Shown here piece after piece: positions 40,563 to 50,496 of a DNA stretch of 64,000 nt. The notes under the pieces are model-generated. The model was given only the letters and a program-made list of their open reading frames with translations. It was not told the origin of the DNA and did not search any database. Position numbers and translations under genes: made by a program. The stretch lies in the NCBI GenBank assembly GCA_963717985.1, contig CAVQYC010000006.1:1-64000 (forward strand), read 5' to 3'. The number at the start of each line of letters is the position of its first letter. Position 1 is the first letter of the stretch. The stretch is from BOG-1155 sp963717985 (lineage in GTDB: Bacteria; Desulfobacterota; Syntrophorhabdia; Syntrophorhabdales; WCHB1-27).

Positions 40563-40766
40563 ATGCCTTACGTCAATATCAAGGTCACCCGGGAAGGCGT
40601 TACCGCCGAGCAGAAGGAGAAGCTGATCAAGGGGACTACCGATCTGCTGCGCGAAGTCCTCGGCAAGAACCCTAACACGGTTTTCGTCGTCATAGACGAA
40701 GTCGAAACGGACAACTGGGGCGCAGGAGGGGAAACGATCACCGCAAAGCGAAAACGGGGACAGTGA
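40563..40766 (+). CDS. 4-oxalocrotonate tautomerase family protein
   Basis: 67 residues from ATG 40563 with AAGGAGG six bases upstream. After Met removal Pro1 would be the catalytic base (PYVNIKVTREGVTAEQKEKL), with Arg10 or so matching the conserved arginine. The second strand region NTVFVVIDEVETDNWGAGGE is typical. It isomerises an enol/keto compound; in anaerobes such proteins often have unknown substrates. It is convergent with the peptidase gene at 40774. Confidence 0.9.
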   Translation: MPYVNIKVTREGVTAEQKEKLIKGTTDLLREVLGKNPNTVFVVIDEVETDNWGAGGETITAKRKRGQ

Positions 40767-40773
40767 GTCGCCC

Positions 40774-41322
40774 CTACCAGTACCTCACGCGGCCTACGTC
40801 TATGTGAACAAACTCCGGGTAGCTTCCCACGCCGCCCGCGGCAAAGAGCTTCGCGCCCTTGCAAAGCTCTCCCATTCCTATGCCGTCGATGGCAAAATCG
40901 ATGGCGAGACCCGTCATATGGAGGCTCCCCGCGGCCACATGCCTCCCCAGCCGTCTCAAATACTCATTGTACTCGGGTGAGCGGTACCCCGAGATAATGG
41001 TGACTTCCCTGCCCGGGGCCAGCCGGTCCTTTATATCGCAAAGGAGGTCTATGACCTTGAGCTTTATGGGCTTAACGGCGTTCGTGTAGTGGCACCGGAG
41101 GATGTAGTTGATCCGGCCGAGCTCGTTTTCGTCGTAGCAGCCATCCGCACAGTATCGCGTGTTGAGTCTCTCACCCGTGTGGACGTTGTAGAGGCTGAGC
41201 GCCTTCTCCGGGCTGCTGCCGGTACGGGCAGACGCGGCGGTCCGAGCAGAGAATAGTCCCGCGAGGCCATACGCCCCGGCCGCACCGAAGACGCCCCTGA
41301 GGAAACCCCGCCTCGATATCAT
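40774..41322 (-). CDS. M15-type (DUF882/YcbK-like) exported peptidoglycan peptidase
   Basis: 182 residues. The N-terminus has a Tat-type signal (SRRGFLRGVFGAAGAYGLAGL). The catalytic zinc site is seen as His135 and Asp142 in SLHMTGLAIDF and His173 in EFVHIDVG. The pattern SGYRSPEYNEYLR is typical of the DUF882 group of D-Ala-D-Ala-type carboxypeptidases. It overlaps the L,D-transpeptidase gene by four bases, so the two form a cell-wall module. Confidence 0.88.
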   Translation of the reverse strand: MISRRGFLRGVFGAAGAYGLAGLFSARTAASARTGSSPEKALSLYNVHTGERLNTRYCADGCYDENELGRINYILRCHYTNAVKPIKLKVIDLLCDIKDRLAPGREVTIISGYRSPEYNEYLRRLGRHVAAGSLHMTGLAIDFAIDGIGMGELCKGAKLFAAGGVGSYPEFVHIDVGRVRYW

Positions 41323-42191
41323 TGCGTGACATCCTCGGCAACCCCCGTCTTTTGCTTTATCACGTTTTCCACTTTTGTCCAGTCTACCTTGTCGGAAAGC
41401 CCGCGCTTTTCTATCTCCGTTCTCGCTTCGCCTTCCATGGAGTTAACCATTTTGTAAATGTCCCTGTCAACCTGGAGGAATATACGCCCCTGCTCCGACA
41501 CGGCTACACTCACCGGCCGGTATATGATCTCGCCGGGGGTACCCTTCTCGACCAATTCGAAGAAGCCGGCCTCCATGTTCTCCGGGAGGACTCTGATACA
41601 GCCGTGGCTCCTCCACTGGTAGATAGTTGTGGGCCATATTGTTTCATGAATGAGGATGCCCGGCAGGGAGGTCTGGAGCGCGTACCGCCCAAGGGGATTG
41701 TCGGGGCCCGGCGGGACAACCTCCTTGACGGGTTGGCCCTTCCTTGCCATCTCAGCCTGGATGGACTTGGGAACGTGCCAGGCAGGGTCGCGCTCTTTTC
41801 CCACGATGACAAAGCTTCCGACAGGCGTCTGCCATTCCCGGTTGCCGAGGCCCACGGGGAAAAAGCTGACGAGTGCACCATCCTTGAAGAAGTAAAGCAT
41901 CCTGTCCGGCACGTTGACGATAATCCCATTCACAACGACCTTCGGGACGATCTTCCTGTTCGTGATGGCGAGCCGTGCCCCGATCTTGCACTGGTTGCTC
42001 GGCTCGATCCGGTTCTCTCTGGCAATGACCTGCCAGTCGACGCCGACCTTGGCGCTAACCAGGATGAGACAATCGCCTTTTTGGGTGGGATAGCTGACAT
42101 CCCCACCTATCATCATGTCGGCAGCGACCGGGGAGGAAAGAAGAGACAAAATGAAAAGAAGGGCGAGAAATGTCTTCATCAAAAGGTGCAT
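41319..42191 (-). CDS. L,D-transpeptidase (YkuD domain)
   Basis: 290 residues with a signal peptide (TFLALLFILSLLSSPVAA) and a LysM-like N-terminal region (QKGDCLILVSAKVGVDWQVIARENRI). The YkuD catalytic domain runs from about 88 to 225, with His182, His196 and Cys198 in SHGCIR. It makes 3-3 peptidoglycan cross-links or attaches proteins to peptidoglycan in the periplasm. A C-terminal extension of about 60 residues is charged and helical. It is transcribed ahead of the M15-type peptidase. Confidence 0.92.
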   Translation of the reverse strand: MHLLMKTFLALLFILSLLSSPVAADMMIGGDVSYPTQKGDCLILVSAKVGVDWQVIARENRIEPSNQCKIGARLAITNRKIVPKVVVNGIIVNVPDRMLYFFKDGALVSFFPVGLGNREWQTPVGSFVIVGKERDPAWHVPKSIQAEMARKGQPVKEVVPPGPDNPLGRYALQTSLPGILIHETIWPTTIYQWRSHGCIRVLPENMEAGFFELVEKGTPGEIIYRPVSVAVSEQGRIFLQVDRDIYKMVNSMEGEARTEIEKRGLSDKVDWTKVENVIKQKTGVAEDVTQ

Positions 42192-42314
42192 CTCTAGTAC
42201 CAGTTTTTGAGGACAGTTTCAAGACGGTTCTCCTATCTGCCTTTTCTGTCTTGTATAGATACCGGCCGGCGCCATACATGGTCGCCGGCCGGTCGTGACT
42301 ACCGGCTATTTCCT

Positions 42315-42869
42315 CTAGCGGCCATGTTCACCACCATGTTCGAAATCCCTGCCGTGCTCCTCACCGGGCCTTCCTTCGGGGTGTCCCCGCCTTTCTTCCG
42401 GCCTTCCCTGGGGCCTGCCGTGCCAGCCCGCCTTCCAGTCGCGGTCGTTCTCCCAGTAATGGCCACGTTCCCATCCCGCCCAGTTCTTTCTCAACTGCCC
42501 ATACGGTATCCGGCGCCATCCCGGAGGGATGTGGCGGTAGTCCGGCGGCAGTTGTACGAGGGCACGGGGAACCCTGGGATCGGGCACGTACATCCATGGT
42601 CCGTTGTAGGCTCCGGCACTGAACCAGCGCCCTTGGTGGAGGCGATACCAGTTGCCGCCGTAAAAGAATATGTCCGCACCGATGTCCGGAACCATATAGA
42701 CGTAAGTCCCTGGAATCACGACCACCGACGGCGGAGCGGCGATCCGGTACGGTGGGGGCGGTCCGATGTTAATGCCCACGTTCACCTGAGCGTCACCTGG
42801 AGCCGGCGACACGATTAAGGGCACAAAAAATAGCACAGCGAGTAACAGGAAACGTTTTAACAGGTCCAT
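42315..42869 (-). CDS. Exported aromatic-rich protein with Gly/His/Arg tail
   Basis: 184 residues from ATG 42869 (AAGGAGG site). The signal peptide is LLKRFLLLAVLFFVPLIV. The mature protein has WY-rich short motifs (GNWYRLHQGRWF, GPWMYVP) resembling YXWGXW-type repeat proteins, and a low-complexity tail rich in His, Gly, Arg and Glu. It is probably periplasmic or outer-membrane associated. It is divergent from the DUF3300 gene. Function unknown. Confidence 0.75.
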   Translation of the reverse strand: MDLLKRFLLLAVLFFVPLIVSPAPGDAQVNVGINIGPPPPYRIAAPPSVVVIPGTYVYMVPDIGADIFFYGGNWYRLHQGRWFSAGAYNGPWMYVPDPRVPRALVQLPPDYRHIPPGWRRIPYGQLRKNWAGWERGHYWENDRDWKAGWHGRPQGRPEERRGHPEGRPGEEHGRDFEHGGEHGR

Positions 42870-43065
42870 CAAACACCTCCTTATAAAATATCTACACAAT
42901 TATAAACCTGACTCTATTCCTGAGCAAGATGGCTATAAACGGAAAAGACGAGGAGATCCCCTGCTGACAAGGCATGAAAAACGGATTACAATAATTACCG
43001 GACAGAATGAGGAAGGCGTTGTTGTCGGGAATAGGCACAGAGAGGAACACCGAGAGGTGAGAGCA

Positions 43066-44313
43066 ATGAAAAGCAAAAAAGGTATATACGCCCGTTTGTT
43101 GTTGTGGACACTGGCATTGCTGCTGGCCGCACCGCCCGGAGGGGTCATGGCGCAGGGCCAGGACCAGGGCGGACAGCCGACTTTCAGGCAGGAGGAGCTG
43201 GATCAGATGCTTGCGCCCATCGCACTCTATCCGGATGATCTCCTGGTGCAGGTCCTGATGGCGGCCACCTATCCTCTTGAAGTCGTTCAGGCCGCCCGCT
43301 GGGTGCAGGCGAACCCGAACCTGGCCGGTGACCAGCTTGCAGCCGCGCTGGAGCAGCAGGACTGGGACCCGAGCGTGAAATCGATGGTAAATTTCCCCTC
43401 CGTCCTGCAGATGCTCAATGACAGGCTCGAGTGGACGCAGAAACTTGGAGACGCTTTCCTTGCGCAGAAGGACCAGGTGATGGATACCGTCCAGAAGCTC
43501 AGACAAAGGGCCCAGGGCCAGGGCTACCTTAAGACTACGAGCCAGGAGAGGGTCATGGTAGATCCCCAGAGCCAGGAAATCGCCATCGAGCCTCCCACTC
43601 CCCAGGAGATGTACGTGCCTGCATACGATCCGGCGGTCGTCTACGGCCCGTGGTGGTGGCCGGCATACCCGCCTTACTACTATTATCCGCCGGGGCTGGT
43701 CATTACGGGCGGATTCATCGGCTTCGGAGTGGGGCTCGGCCTCGCCTGGGGCTATGCATGGGGCGGCTTTGACTGGCATCGCCACGGCGTGTCGGTCAAC
43801 ATCACGAGGAACGCGCGCTTCAATAATCGTATAGACAGGAACTGGTACGTGAGTCACGTGACCACGGGAGGCGGCGGCCAGGGGGCGTGGAGGCATGACC
43901 CGGCTCACCGGGGTGGAGTCGCCTACCGTACCCCCTCCGTTGCACAGCAGTTTGGCCGCGGGCCTCGCCCGGGGGCCGGTGCGCGTCAGGACTTCAGAGG
44001 ATTTGATGGCGGTGGAACGGGAAGGGTTGCCGCCCAGGCACCTATCCGGCAGGCTTCTCCGCAGGCGCGAGTTGCGTCGGGGCCTGTTCAGGCCAGGCCT
44101 GAGGCACCCAGACAGCCCTCCAGTCCCGCACGTCAGGAGGTCCAGGGGCTGCGCAGTCCGACGGCGTTTGGCAGCGGCGGTGCCGGCAACCAAACACAGC
44201 AGGCGAGTAGCCGGGGCCATGCAAGTCTATCGAGTGCTCGTGCTTCTGCCCCCACCGTCAGCAGAGCCTCCTCCGGCGGAGGTGCTTCTCGCGGTGGTGG
44301 ACGTAACAGGTGA
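43066..44313 (+). CDS. DUF3300 exported protein
   Basis: 415 residues with an N-terminal signal (ARLLLWTLALLLAAPPGG). The DUF3300 core is easily recognised (QEELDQMLAPIALYPDDLLVQV...AARWVQANPNLAGDQLAAALEQQ), followed by tyrosine/proline-rich membrane-proximal sequence (PWWWPAYPPYYYYPPG) and a disordered Gly/Ala/Gln tail. The ATG at 43066 is preferred over GTG 43057. DUF3300 genes are usually next to DUF2950 genes, as here; the function of the pair is unknown. Confidence 0.9.
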   Translation: MKSKKGIYARLLLWTLALLLAAPPGGVMAQGQDQGGQPTFRQEELDQMLAPIALYPDDLLVQVLMAATYPLEVVQAARWVQANPNLAGDQLAAALEQQDWDPSVKSMVNFPSVLQMLNDRLEWTQKLGDAFLAQKDQVMDTVQKLRQRAQGQGYLKTTSQERVMVDPQSQEIAIEPPTPQEMYVPAYDPAVVYGPWWWPAYPPYYYYPPGLVITGGFIGFGVGLGLAWGYAWGGFDWHRHGVSVNITRNARFNNRIDRNWYVSHVTTGGGGQGAWRHDPAHRGGVAYRTPSVAQQFGRGPRPGAGARQDFRGFDGGGTGRVAAQAPIRQASPQARVASGPVQARPEAPRQPSSPARQEVQGLRSPTAFGSGGAGNQTQQASSRGHASLSSARASAPTVSRASSGGGASRGGGRNR

Positions 44314-44357
44314 GCCCTCAATTTCAAGGAGACCAATTCGTTATGGAGGATATGGTG

Positions 44358-45305
44358 ATGTCGCGAGTCAGAGATGCCAAAGAAAAGTGGCTCTTCGTCA
44401 TGGCAGCAGCTCTCGTCGTTGTTTTCGCCTGCGGGAGTGCTCATGCGAACCCTCCACACCAGAGGAGCTTTTCTTCACCGGGGGCGGCGGTCAGGGCAAT
44501 GGCCGACGCGGTCAAAGCTGATGATACCAGGGCGCTCCTCAGGATATTCGGCCCGGGAAGCAAGGATATTGTCCTGTCGGGTGATCCGGTGGAAGATAAA
44601 GAAGGACACCTACGGTTCATTAAGCGCTATGAAGAGAAGAACAGGCTGGAGGAGGTCTCCGGCAAGGTCATACTCTACACGGGTAATGACGAGTGGCCTT
44701 TTCCTATCCCCATAGTGAAAGCCGGCACTCGCTGGAGGTTCGATGCAAAGGCAGGCGGACAGGAGATACTGGCGCGGAGGGTCGGCAGGAATGAGCTGAA
44801 TGCGATCCAGGTCTGCCTCGCCTATGTCGACGCCCAGCAGGAGTACGCCATGAAGAAGGGCCGTCAGGGGAATGGCCTTCTTGAGTACGCGCAAAAGTTT
44901 GTCAGCACGCCCGGCGCACATGACGGTCTCTATTGGGAGGCCAAGGAAGGAGAAGAGCAGAGCCCCATGGGACCTTTGTTTGCCACTGCAAGAGAGGCGG
45001 GCTACAGCGGTGAGCTATTGGGAGGCGAATCCGCACCTTATCATGGGTACTTCTACAGAATTCTCAAGGCCCAGGGCAAGGACGCACCCGGGGGCGCCCG
45101 GGACTATCTGGTTGGAGACAAAATGATCGGAGGGTTCGCCATCGTCGCGTACCCGGCGAAATACGGCGATTCAGGCGTCATGACCTTCATCGTGAACCAG
45201 GACGGAGTCGTCTACCAGAAGGACCTGGGCAAGGACGCGAAACGCGCTGCTCTCGCCATGAACGCATACGATCCCGACAAAACCTGGGTCAGGGTGCATC
45301 AATAG
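44358..45305 (+). CDS. DUF2950 exported protein
   Basis: About 315 residues with a signal peptide (WLFVMAAALVVVFACGSAHA) and the DUF2950 pattern: FSSPGAAVRAMADAVKADD near the N-terminus, ARRVGRNELNAIQVCLAYVDAQQEYA, and the C-terminal HGYFYRILKAQG, DKMIGGFAIVAYPAKYGDSGVMTFIV. The start at 44358 has GGAGG eight bases upstream; upstream in-frame starts exist at 44343 and 44310. It follows the DUF3300 gene by 44 bp and is its usual partner. Confidence 0.9.
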   Translation: MSRVRDAKEKWLFVMAAALVVVFACGSAHANPPHQRSFSSPGAAVRAMADAVKADDTRALLRIFGPGSKDIVLSGDPVEDKEGHLRFIKRYEEKNRLEEVSGKVILYTGNDEWPFPIPIVKAGTRWRFDAKAGGQEILARRVGRNELNAIQVCLAYVDAQQEYAMKKGRQGNGLLEYAQKFVSTPGAHDGLYWEAKEGEEQSPMGPLFATAREAGYSGELLGGESAPYHGYFYRILKAQGKDAPGGARDYLVGDKMIGGFAIVAYPAKYGDSGVMTFIVNQDGVVYQKDLGKDAKRAALAMNAYDPDKTWVRVHQ

Positions 45306-45420
45306 GCGCCATCGGCCTGAATTGTCAACTTGCGCAACGCCGTTGCGCGCGCCCCTCGCAACCCCTATATTAGATATACAGGGGATGAAACCAGAATGAT
45401 TTCTGCACTTGCACGCTCGT

Positions 45421-45991
45421 ATGGCTGAAAGCACTGTTTCCCGGCTGTCCCTTTTCCGTATCATCTTCCGCCGAATGATGCTGCCGGTCCTTATTCCGGC
45501 AGTGACCGTACTGCTGCTGGCAGGCATCTGCGCGTCGGCCCCGGACAAAAAGGGCGGCGAGGAATTTCCTGTGCGGCCGCCGCCGTTTACCCCGGGTATC
45601 TTTCCCTGCAGCGCCTGTCACGAAGGGATGGAGGTAAACACACAAAAGAGAGATCTCGGCGAGCATACGAATATCAGGCTTCGTCACGCGCCTGAAGTCC
45701 TGCACCTGGTGCTTCGGCTGTCATGAGGCGAAGAACAGGGACAAGCTCCACCTGGTCAACGGGGACCTGATCGATTTTACCGAGTCTTACCGCCTGTGCG
45801 GGCAGTGTCATGGGACCAATTACCGGGACTGGAAAGCGGGCATCCACGGCAAGAGGGTCGGCTATTTCGCGGGTGGCCGGAGGACCTATTTCCTCTGCGT
45901 GAACTGTCACAACCCGCACGACCCCAAATTCAAGCCCTTGAAGCCGGAACCACCGCCCTTTAGACCTTTGGATAAACAAAATGGCCCATAA
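45421..45991 (+). pseudogene. Tetraheme cytochrome c, frameshifted
   Basis: The first frame (45421 on) has a membrane anchor (MMLPVLIPAVTVLLLAGIC) and one heme motif CSACH, then HTNIRLRHA. The family pattern continues in the +1-shifted frame from about 45695 with CFGCH, CGQCH and CVNCH, and ends at 45991. One extra base near 45694 explains the shift. Intact, it would be a roughly 190-residue membrane-anchored tetraheme electron carrier feeding the Fe-S/NrfD pair downstream. A sequencing error is the alternative. Confidence 0.75.
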
Positions 45992-46885
45992 ACGTTTTAC
46001 GCGCAGAGAATTCCTTCGCACCCTCGCCGTTGCCGGCGCCTCCGGCGCCGCCTTCTCCCTGGCCTCGTGCACCAAAGCCGAGAGAGAACAATTCTTCCAG
46101 AAGCATTTCCTCGAGATGACGGAGGCGGAGAAAGAAGCAGACGATCAAGAGGCTGGAGGAGCGCTACCTGGAGAAGTACGGACTGACATTCAGCGTGAGC
46201 AGCCAAGGGGCGAAGCCCAACACCCTATGGGGGTACGGCCTCGACCTTTCGCGCTGTATCGGGTGCAGGCGATGCGTCTATGCCTGTGTGAAGGAGAACA
46301 ACCTGTCGCGGCATAATCCCCAGGTCCAGTGGATCAGGGTGCTCCGCTTGAAAAAGGGGAACCTCGTCGAATCTGGAGCAGGCAGAGGATTACTACAACC
46401 CGTCTGAAGTACCCGAGGAAGACTATTTCTACATGCCCGTTCAGTGCCAGCATTGCGAGAATCCGCCCTGCGTCAAGGTGTGCCCGGTCCATGCCACCTG
46501 GAAGGAGCCGGACGGGCTGGTCGTCGTCGATTATAACTGGTGCATCGGCTGCAGGTACTGCATGGCCGCCTGCCCTTATCGGGGCAGGACTTTCAACTGG
46601 TCCGAGCCGAAGGTGCAGAAAGAGGAATGGAACACGCAGGTCCACTACCTGGGCAACCGGCCGCGGTTCAGAAACGTGGTGGATAAGTGCACCTTCTGCG
46701 TCCAGCGCGTGAGAAACGGCAGATACCCCGCCTGCGTGGAGGCATGTCCGACGGGGACGAGAAAATTCGGGAATCTGCTCGATCCCGACAGCGAGATACG
46801 TTACCTGATCGACCACAAGAGGGTGTTCCGGCTCAAAGAGGATCTCAATACGGAGCCGAAGTTTTACTACTTCTTTGCGGAATAG
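45981..46885 (+). pseudogene. Tat-exported four-cluster Fe-S protein (NrfC/HmeA/DsrO-like), two frameshifts
   Basis: It starts with a Tat signal (RFTRREFLRTLAVAGASGAAF). The coding then shifts frame near 46130 (continuing KRLEERYLEKYGLTFS) and again near 46368 (continuing NLEQAEDYYNPSEVPEE). Across the three frames all four 4Fe-4S motifs are present: CIGCRRCVYAC, CQHCENPPCVKVC, CIGCRYCMAAC and CTFCVQRV...CVEAC. Without the shifts it would be a normal 300-residue electron-transfer subunit linking the cytochrome to NrfD. The start overlaps the cytochrome's end. Confidence 0.78.
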
Positions 46886-46894
46886 GGTGAGGAC

Positions 46895-48114
46895 ATGGAG
46901 GCGTGGAGGTTTTACAAGAAGACGCTGAGGCTTGTGGTATCAGGCGGACCTCTCTACTACGCCTGGTGCCTTTTCCTGATCGGCATCATCCTTTTAGGCC
47001 TCACCTACTACCTGCGCCAGATGGATCAGGGGCTGATCGTAACGCACATGCGCGACCAGGTGTCGTGGGGCATGTATATCGCCAATTTCACCTACCTTGT
47101 CGGGGTGGCGGCAGCGGCCGTCCTCCTCGTCATACCCGCATACGTGTACGACTTCAAGCCGATCAAGGAGATCGTGGTCCTCGGAGAGCTGTGGGCGGCA
47201 TCGTCCATCATCATGGCCCTCCTGTTCGTCTTCGTCGACCTGGGCCGGCCGGACCGGTTCTGGCATCTCTCCCTTATATAGGATGGCTCAGTTTCCCCAG
47301 GTCCCTCCTCGCCTGGGACGTGCTCGTCCTCAACGGGTACCTGCTCCTCAACACATTCATTCCCGTGTACATGCTCGTAAAGCTCTACTATGGAAAAGAA
47401 CCGAACAAAAAATTCGTGATCCCCCTCATCCTGGTCTCCATCCCCTGGGCCGTGGGCATCCATACGGTGACGGCCTTCCTCTACAACGGGCTGGAAGCGC
47501 GACCTTTCTGGAACGCGTCGATCCTCGCGCCCCGATTCCTGGCATCCGCCTTCTGCTCGGGCCCGGCCATGGTGATTGTCATGTTCCAGGTGGTCAGGCG
47601 GATCTCCTATATCAAGATCGAGGATTCAGCCCTTTTCAAGATCGCCGAGCTGATCGCCTATGCCATGTTTCTCAACCTGTTCCTCCTCTCCGCCGAAGTC
47701 TTCAAGGAATACTACTCGGATACCATCGGTCTTTCCTCCCTCCGGTACCTGTACCAGGGGCTGGACGGCCACCGGGTGCTCGTGCCCTGGATGTGGACGG
47801 CCCTCGGCTTCAACGTGACAGCCTTTTTTCTTTTCCTCATAAGGCGGACGAGGAAATGGCTCCCCACGCTCAATCTGGGCTGTCTGCTCATCATAGTGGG
47901 AGTCTGGATCGAGAAAGGGCCCGGTTTTGTCCTGCCCGGCTTTGTGCCCTCTCCCCTTGGGGAGATTTACGATTACGTGCCCAACCAGCTCGAGCTCTTC
48001 GTCTCCTTCGGCGTATGGGCCGTGGGGCTCCTTATCTTCACGCTCTTCATGAAGGTCGCCATCCCTATCGAGCGGGGCGATTTTGTGCATACGAAATACC
48101 GCGAAGACTTCTGA
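46895..48114 (+). pseudogene. NrfD-type quinone-interacting membrane subunit, frameshifted
   Basis: The first frame encodes four helices (YYAWCLFLIGIILLGLTYYL, then YIANFTYLVGVAAAAVLLVI...) to RPDRFWHL and stops at 47281. The remainder continues in another frame from PYIGWLSFPRSLLAWDVLVLNGY to 48114, with six more helices. A single missing base near 47268 explains it. NrfD proteins exchange electrons with menaquinol, so the three-gene operon would be a quinone/cytochrome c oxidoreductase. Four lesions within 1.6 kb suggest decay or poor sequence here. Confidence 0.8.
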
Positions 48115-48219
48115 GGCGCCCTACCCCAACCAAGCGGGTCCGCAAGGGCTGGCTTGTAGTCAGCCCCTGCAAACCACGCAGAGCATTCAAAAGGTCTTCG
48201 AGGCAACCTGGTATGGGTG

Positions 48220-49512
48220 CTATTGCTGAAAAGGGTTCTGCAGGATGATGGTGCTGTCTCTCCGCGGGCCTGTCGATATAATGCCCACAGGCACCCCTAT
48301 AAGCTCTTCAAGGCGCTTTATGTATCTTTTTGCGTTGTCGGGAAGGTCTTCAACAGAGGCCGCATCCCCTATCGGCGTGCCCCATCCGTCCATGCGCTCA
48401 TACACAGGCTCACAGACGCTCAGGTCTTTCATCCCCAGAGGCGGATCAGCATATACCTTCCTTCCGATCCTGTATTTGACGCAGACGTTGATCGTATCGA
48501 ATACGTCCAGGACATCGAGCTTCATGAGGGCGATTGCTTTGACGCCATTTATGACCACGGCGCGCCTTACGATCACGGCATCGAACCAGCCGCACCTCCT
48601 CGGTCTGCCTGTGGTCGCCCCATATTCTCCGCCCTTCTCTCTCATCATCTCGCCTTCTGCACCCATCAGCTCTGTCGGAAAAGGACCCTCTCCCACGCGC
48701 GTCGTATATGCCTTACAGATACCCTGGACATGATCGATAGCGCCCGGCGCCACCCCTGCCCCGCATGCTGCGGCCCCGGCCAGTGTGTTCGATGAGGTCA
48801 CGAAGGGGTAGGTCCCATGGTCGACATCAAGATGAGCGCCCTGAGCGCCTTCGAAAAGCAGCGATTTGCCCTCCTCCATGCTCTTATGGAGAAACTGCAC
48901 ATTGTCTCCCGCATACCTCTTGAGGAGGTCGCGATATGCATCGTACTCTTTGACCACGTCCCGCAGCTTGAACGGCTCGGCCTTGTAATATCGTTGAATG
49001 AGAAAGTTTTTGAGCTTGAGGTTCTCTCGCACCCGCTCCCTGAACACCCTCTTGTCAAGGAGATCGATGACGCGTATCCCCATCCTCGAAGCCCGGTCCT
49101 CGTAAGCGGGTCCTATGCCCCTTCCGGTCGTGCCTATCTTCTGCTTCTTTTCACTCTCCTTCAACATGTCGAGCTTCTTATGATACGGCATGATCAGGTG
49201 GCAACGACCGCTGATAAGCAGCCTGCCGTCGTCCGCCATGTACCCGGCGGCCTTCAGGCCCTTGATCTCCTCCTGAAGCGTCGCCGGATCGAGTACCACG
49301 CCGTTGCCTATGACGCAGCATGTGTCTTCACGCAATATGCCCGAAGGCATGAGGTGAAGCACTATTTTTTCGTCGCCTACGACGATGGTATGACCGGCAT
49401 TGGCCCCACCCTGATACCGGACGACTACATCGGCAAATTCGCTCAGTATGTCAATTATCTTCCCTTTGCCCTCGTCGCCCCACTGGATGCCTACGGCCAC
49501 TACATTCGACAT
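48220..49512 (-). CDS. purA: Adenylosuccinate synthetase
   Basis: 430 residues, full length. GTP/IMP-site motifs are clear: GIQWGDEGKGKIID at residues 8-21, GGANAGHTI near 35, the GRGIGPAYEDRASRMGIRV segment and the C-terminal TGPRRDSTI. It condenses IMP with aspartate in AMP synthesis. It is a single housekeeping gene transcribed opposite to the flanking genes. Confidence 0.98.
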   Translation of the reverse strand: MSNVVAVGIQWGDEGKGKIIDILSEFADVVVRYQGGANAGHTIVVGDEKIVLHLMPSGILREDTCCVIGNGVVLDPATLQEEIKGLKAAGYMADDGRLLISGRCHLIMPYHKKLDMLKESEKKQKIGTTGRGIGPAYEDRASRMGIRVIDLLDKRVFRERVRENLKLKNFLIQRYYKAEPFKLRDVVKEYDAYRDLLKRYAGDNVQFLHKSMEEGKSLLFEGAQGAHLDVDHGTYPFVTSSNTLAGAAACGAGVAPGAIDHVQGICKAYTTRVGEGPFPTELMGAEGEMMREKGGEYGATTGRPRRCGWFDAVIVRRAVVINGVKAIALMKLDVLDVFDTINVCVKYRIGRKVYADPPLGMKDLSVCEPVYERMDGWGTPIGDAASVEDLPDNAKRYIKRLEELIGVPVGIISTGPRRDSTIILQNPFQQ

Positions 49513-49739
49513 AAATTGGTTCCCCCTTCAGAACGGAAAAACGCTCATTGCGCGGCACTATCATAATGCTTTTTCTCCGAGAGGTCAAACAAAATGGATT
49601 CCCGGAACGTCAAGGATAGGTCATATAAGACTTATAGGACCTATTATTATAAAAGCAGTCGCCATCCCTCAAGCCTGACTTGACTTTTATCCGACTGGTG
49701 GCGGAGAATGAAAGTCAATAGCGGACAGGTGAGGAAGAA

Positions 49740-50171
49740 ATGAGACTTTTGTCGAAAACCGGAACGACTGCATCCCGCAAAAGAGGACCGGTGAAGCTTG
49801 TCACGGGCCTCGGCCTCATGATGCTCGGGCTGACCCTGCTCGCCGCGCCGGGATGCCAGGAGACGAGAGGCCTGGAGCGTGGAGGGCCTGCTTCTCCTTC
49901 CGCGGCGGGAACCCATGCGAAATACCGGTATCACTATTACCCTGACTCGGCAGTCTACATGGATACCGCGCGAAAGCTCTTTTTCTACTACAACGGCCAG
50001 AGATGGATGACGACGACTCTCCTGCCCGCCGAGATTGAGGTGGATTGGAAGAACCATGTGGTGCTTGAGATGGATACCGACAAACCATACCGGCATCATG
50101 CGGAGACCGTCAGGAAGTATCCACCGGGACAACGGAAGAAGCGGGAAGGGGAAAAGACGGAGAAAGACTGA
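49740..50171 (+). CDS. Small lipoprotein, unknown function
   Basis: 143 residues. A basic N-terminus, a hydrophobic helix (VTGLGLMMLGLTLLAAPGC) and Cys39 form a lipoprotein signal. The mature part has an aromatic core YHYYPDSAVYMDTARKLFFYYNGQRWM that resembles other short periplasmic YY-rich proteins, and a lysine/arginine-rich tail. The ribosome-binding site is GGTGAGGAAG. No partner is obvious. Confidence 0.7.
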   Translation: MRLLSKTGTTASRKRGPVKLVTGLGLMMLGLTLLAAPGCQETRGLERGGPASPSAAGTHAKYRYHYYPDSAVYMDTARKLFFYYNGQRWMTTTLLPAEIEVDWKNHVVLEMDTDKPYRHHAETVRKYPPGQRKKREGEKTEKD

Positions 50172-50237
50172 GTGCGGCCCTAAGAGTGCGCCATTCTCTC
50201 TTGAAAAGGCGGAAAGTCCTGTGCTATCTTTGAAAGG

Positions 50238-50315
50238 CGGGGCGTGGCGCAGCATGGTTAGCGCGCTTGCCTTGGGAGCAAGAGGTCGCTGGTTCAAATC
50301 CAGTCGCCCCGACCA
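50238..50315 (+). tRNA. tRNA-Pro (anticodon TGG)
   Basis: The acceptor stem CGGGGCG pairs with CGCCCCG before A73 and an encoded CCA (50313-50315). The anticodon arm is CTTGC-CTTGGGA-GCAAG, giving anticodon TGG at positions 34-36. The T-arm is CTGG-TTCAAAT-CCAG. C1-G72 and the overall sequence are typical of bacterial tRNA-Pro. Confidence 0.95.
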
Positions 50316-50496
50316 TAACTTAATCGGCTACGGTTGTCCATGGGGCCATCACGGGCCGTACGGCCGCTACCGCAGGTGGTAAACGACCGGGAGGTCCGGC
50401 TTTGCCAACCGCACCCGGACCGGCGCAACCTGCTCAGCCGCCGAAGGCGCGGCCACCGGCCCGGGAAAAACCGCGACAGCGACAGGTCTGTCCCGG

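Noticed and set aside
42892..44220. Open frame of 442 codons on the minus strand
   Set aside because: It is antisense to the DUF3300 gene, which has a signal peptide and a recognised domain. The minus-strand product has no recognisable features.
47097..48248. Second long plus-strand frame across the NrfD region
   Set aside because: The NrfD transmembrane pattern is found in the other two frames, joined by one frameshift. This frame is Arg/Pro/Ser-rich with no helices.
50316..50490. Proline-rich short frame and a Gly/His/Tyr-rich frame after tRNA-Pro
   Set aside because: Neither has a start with a ribosome-binding site or a recognisable family. They may be gene-end debris but cannot be supported.
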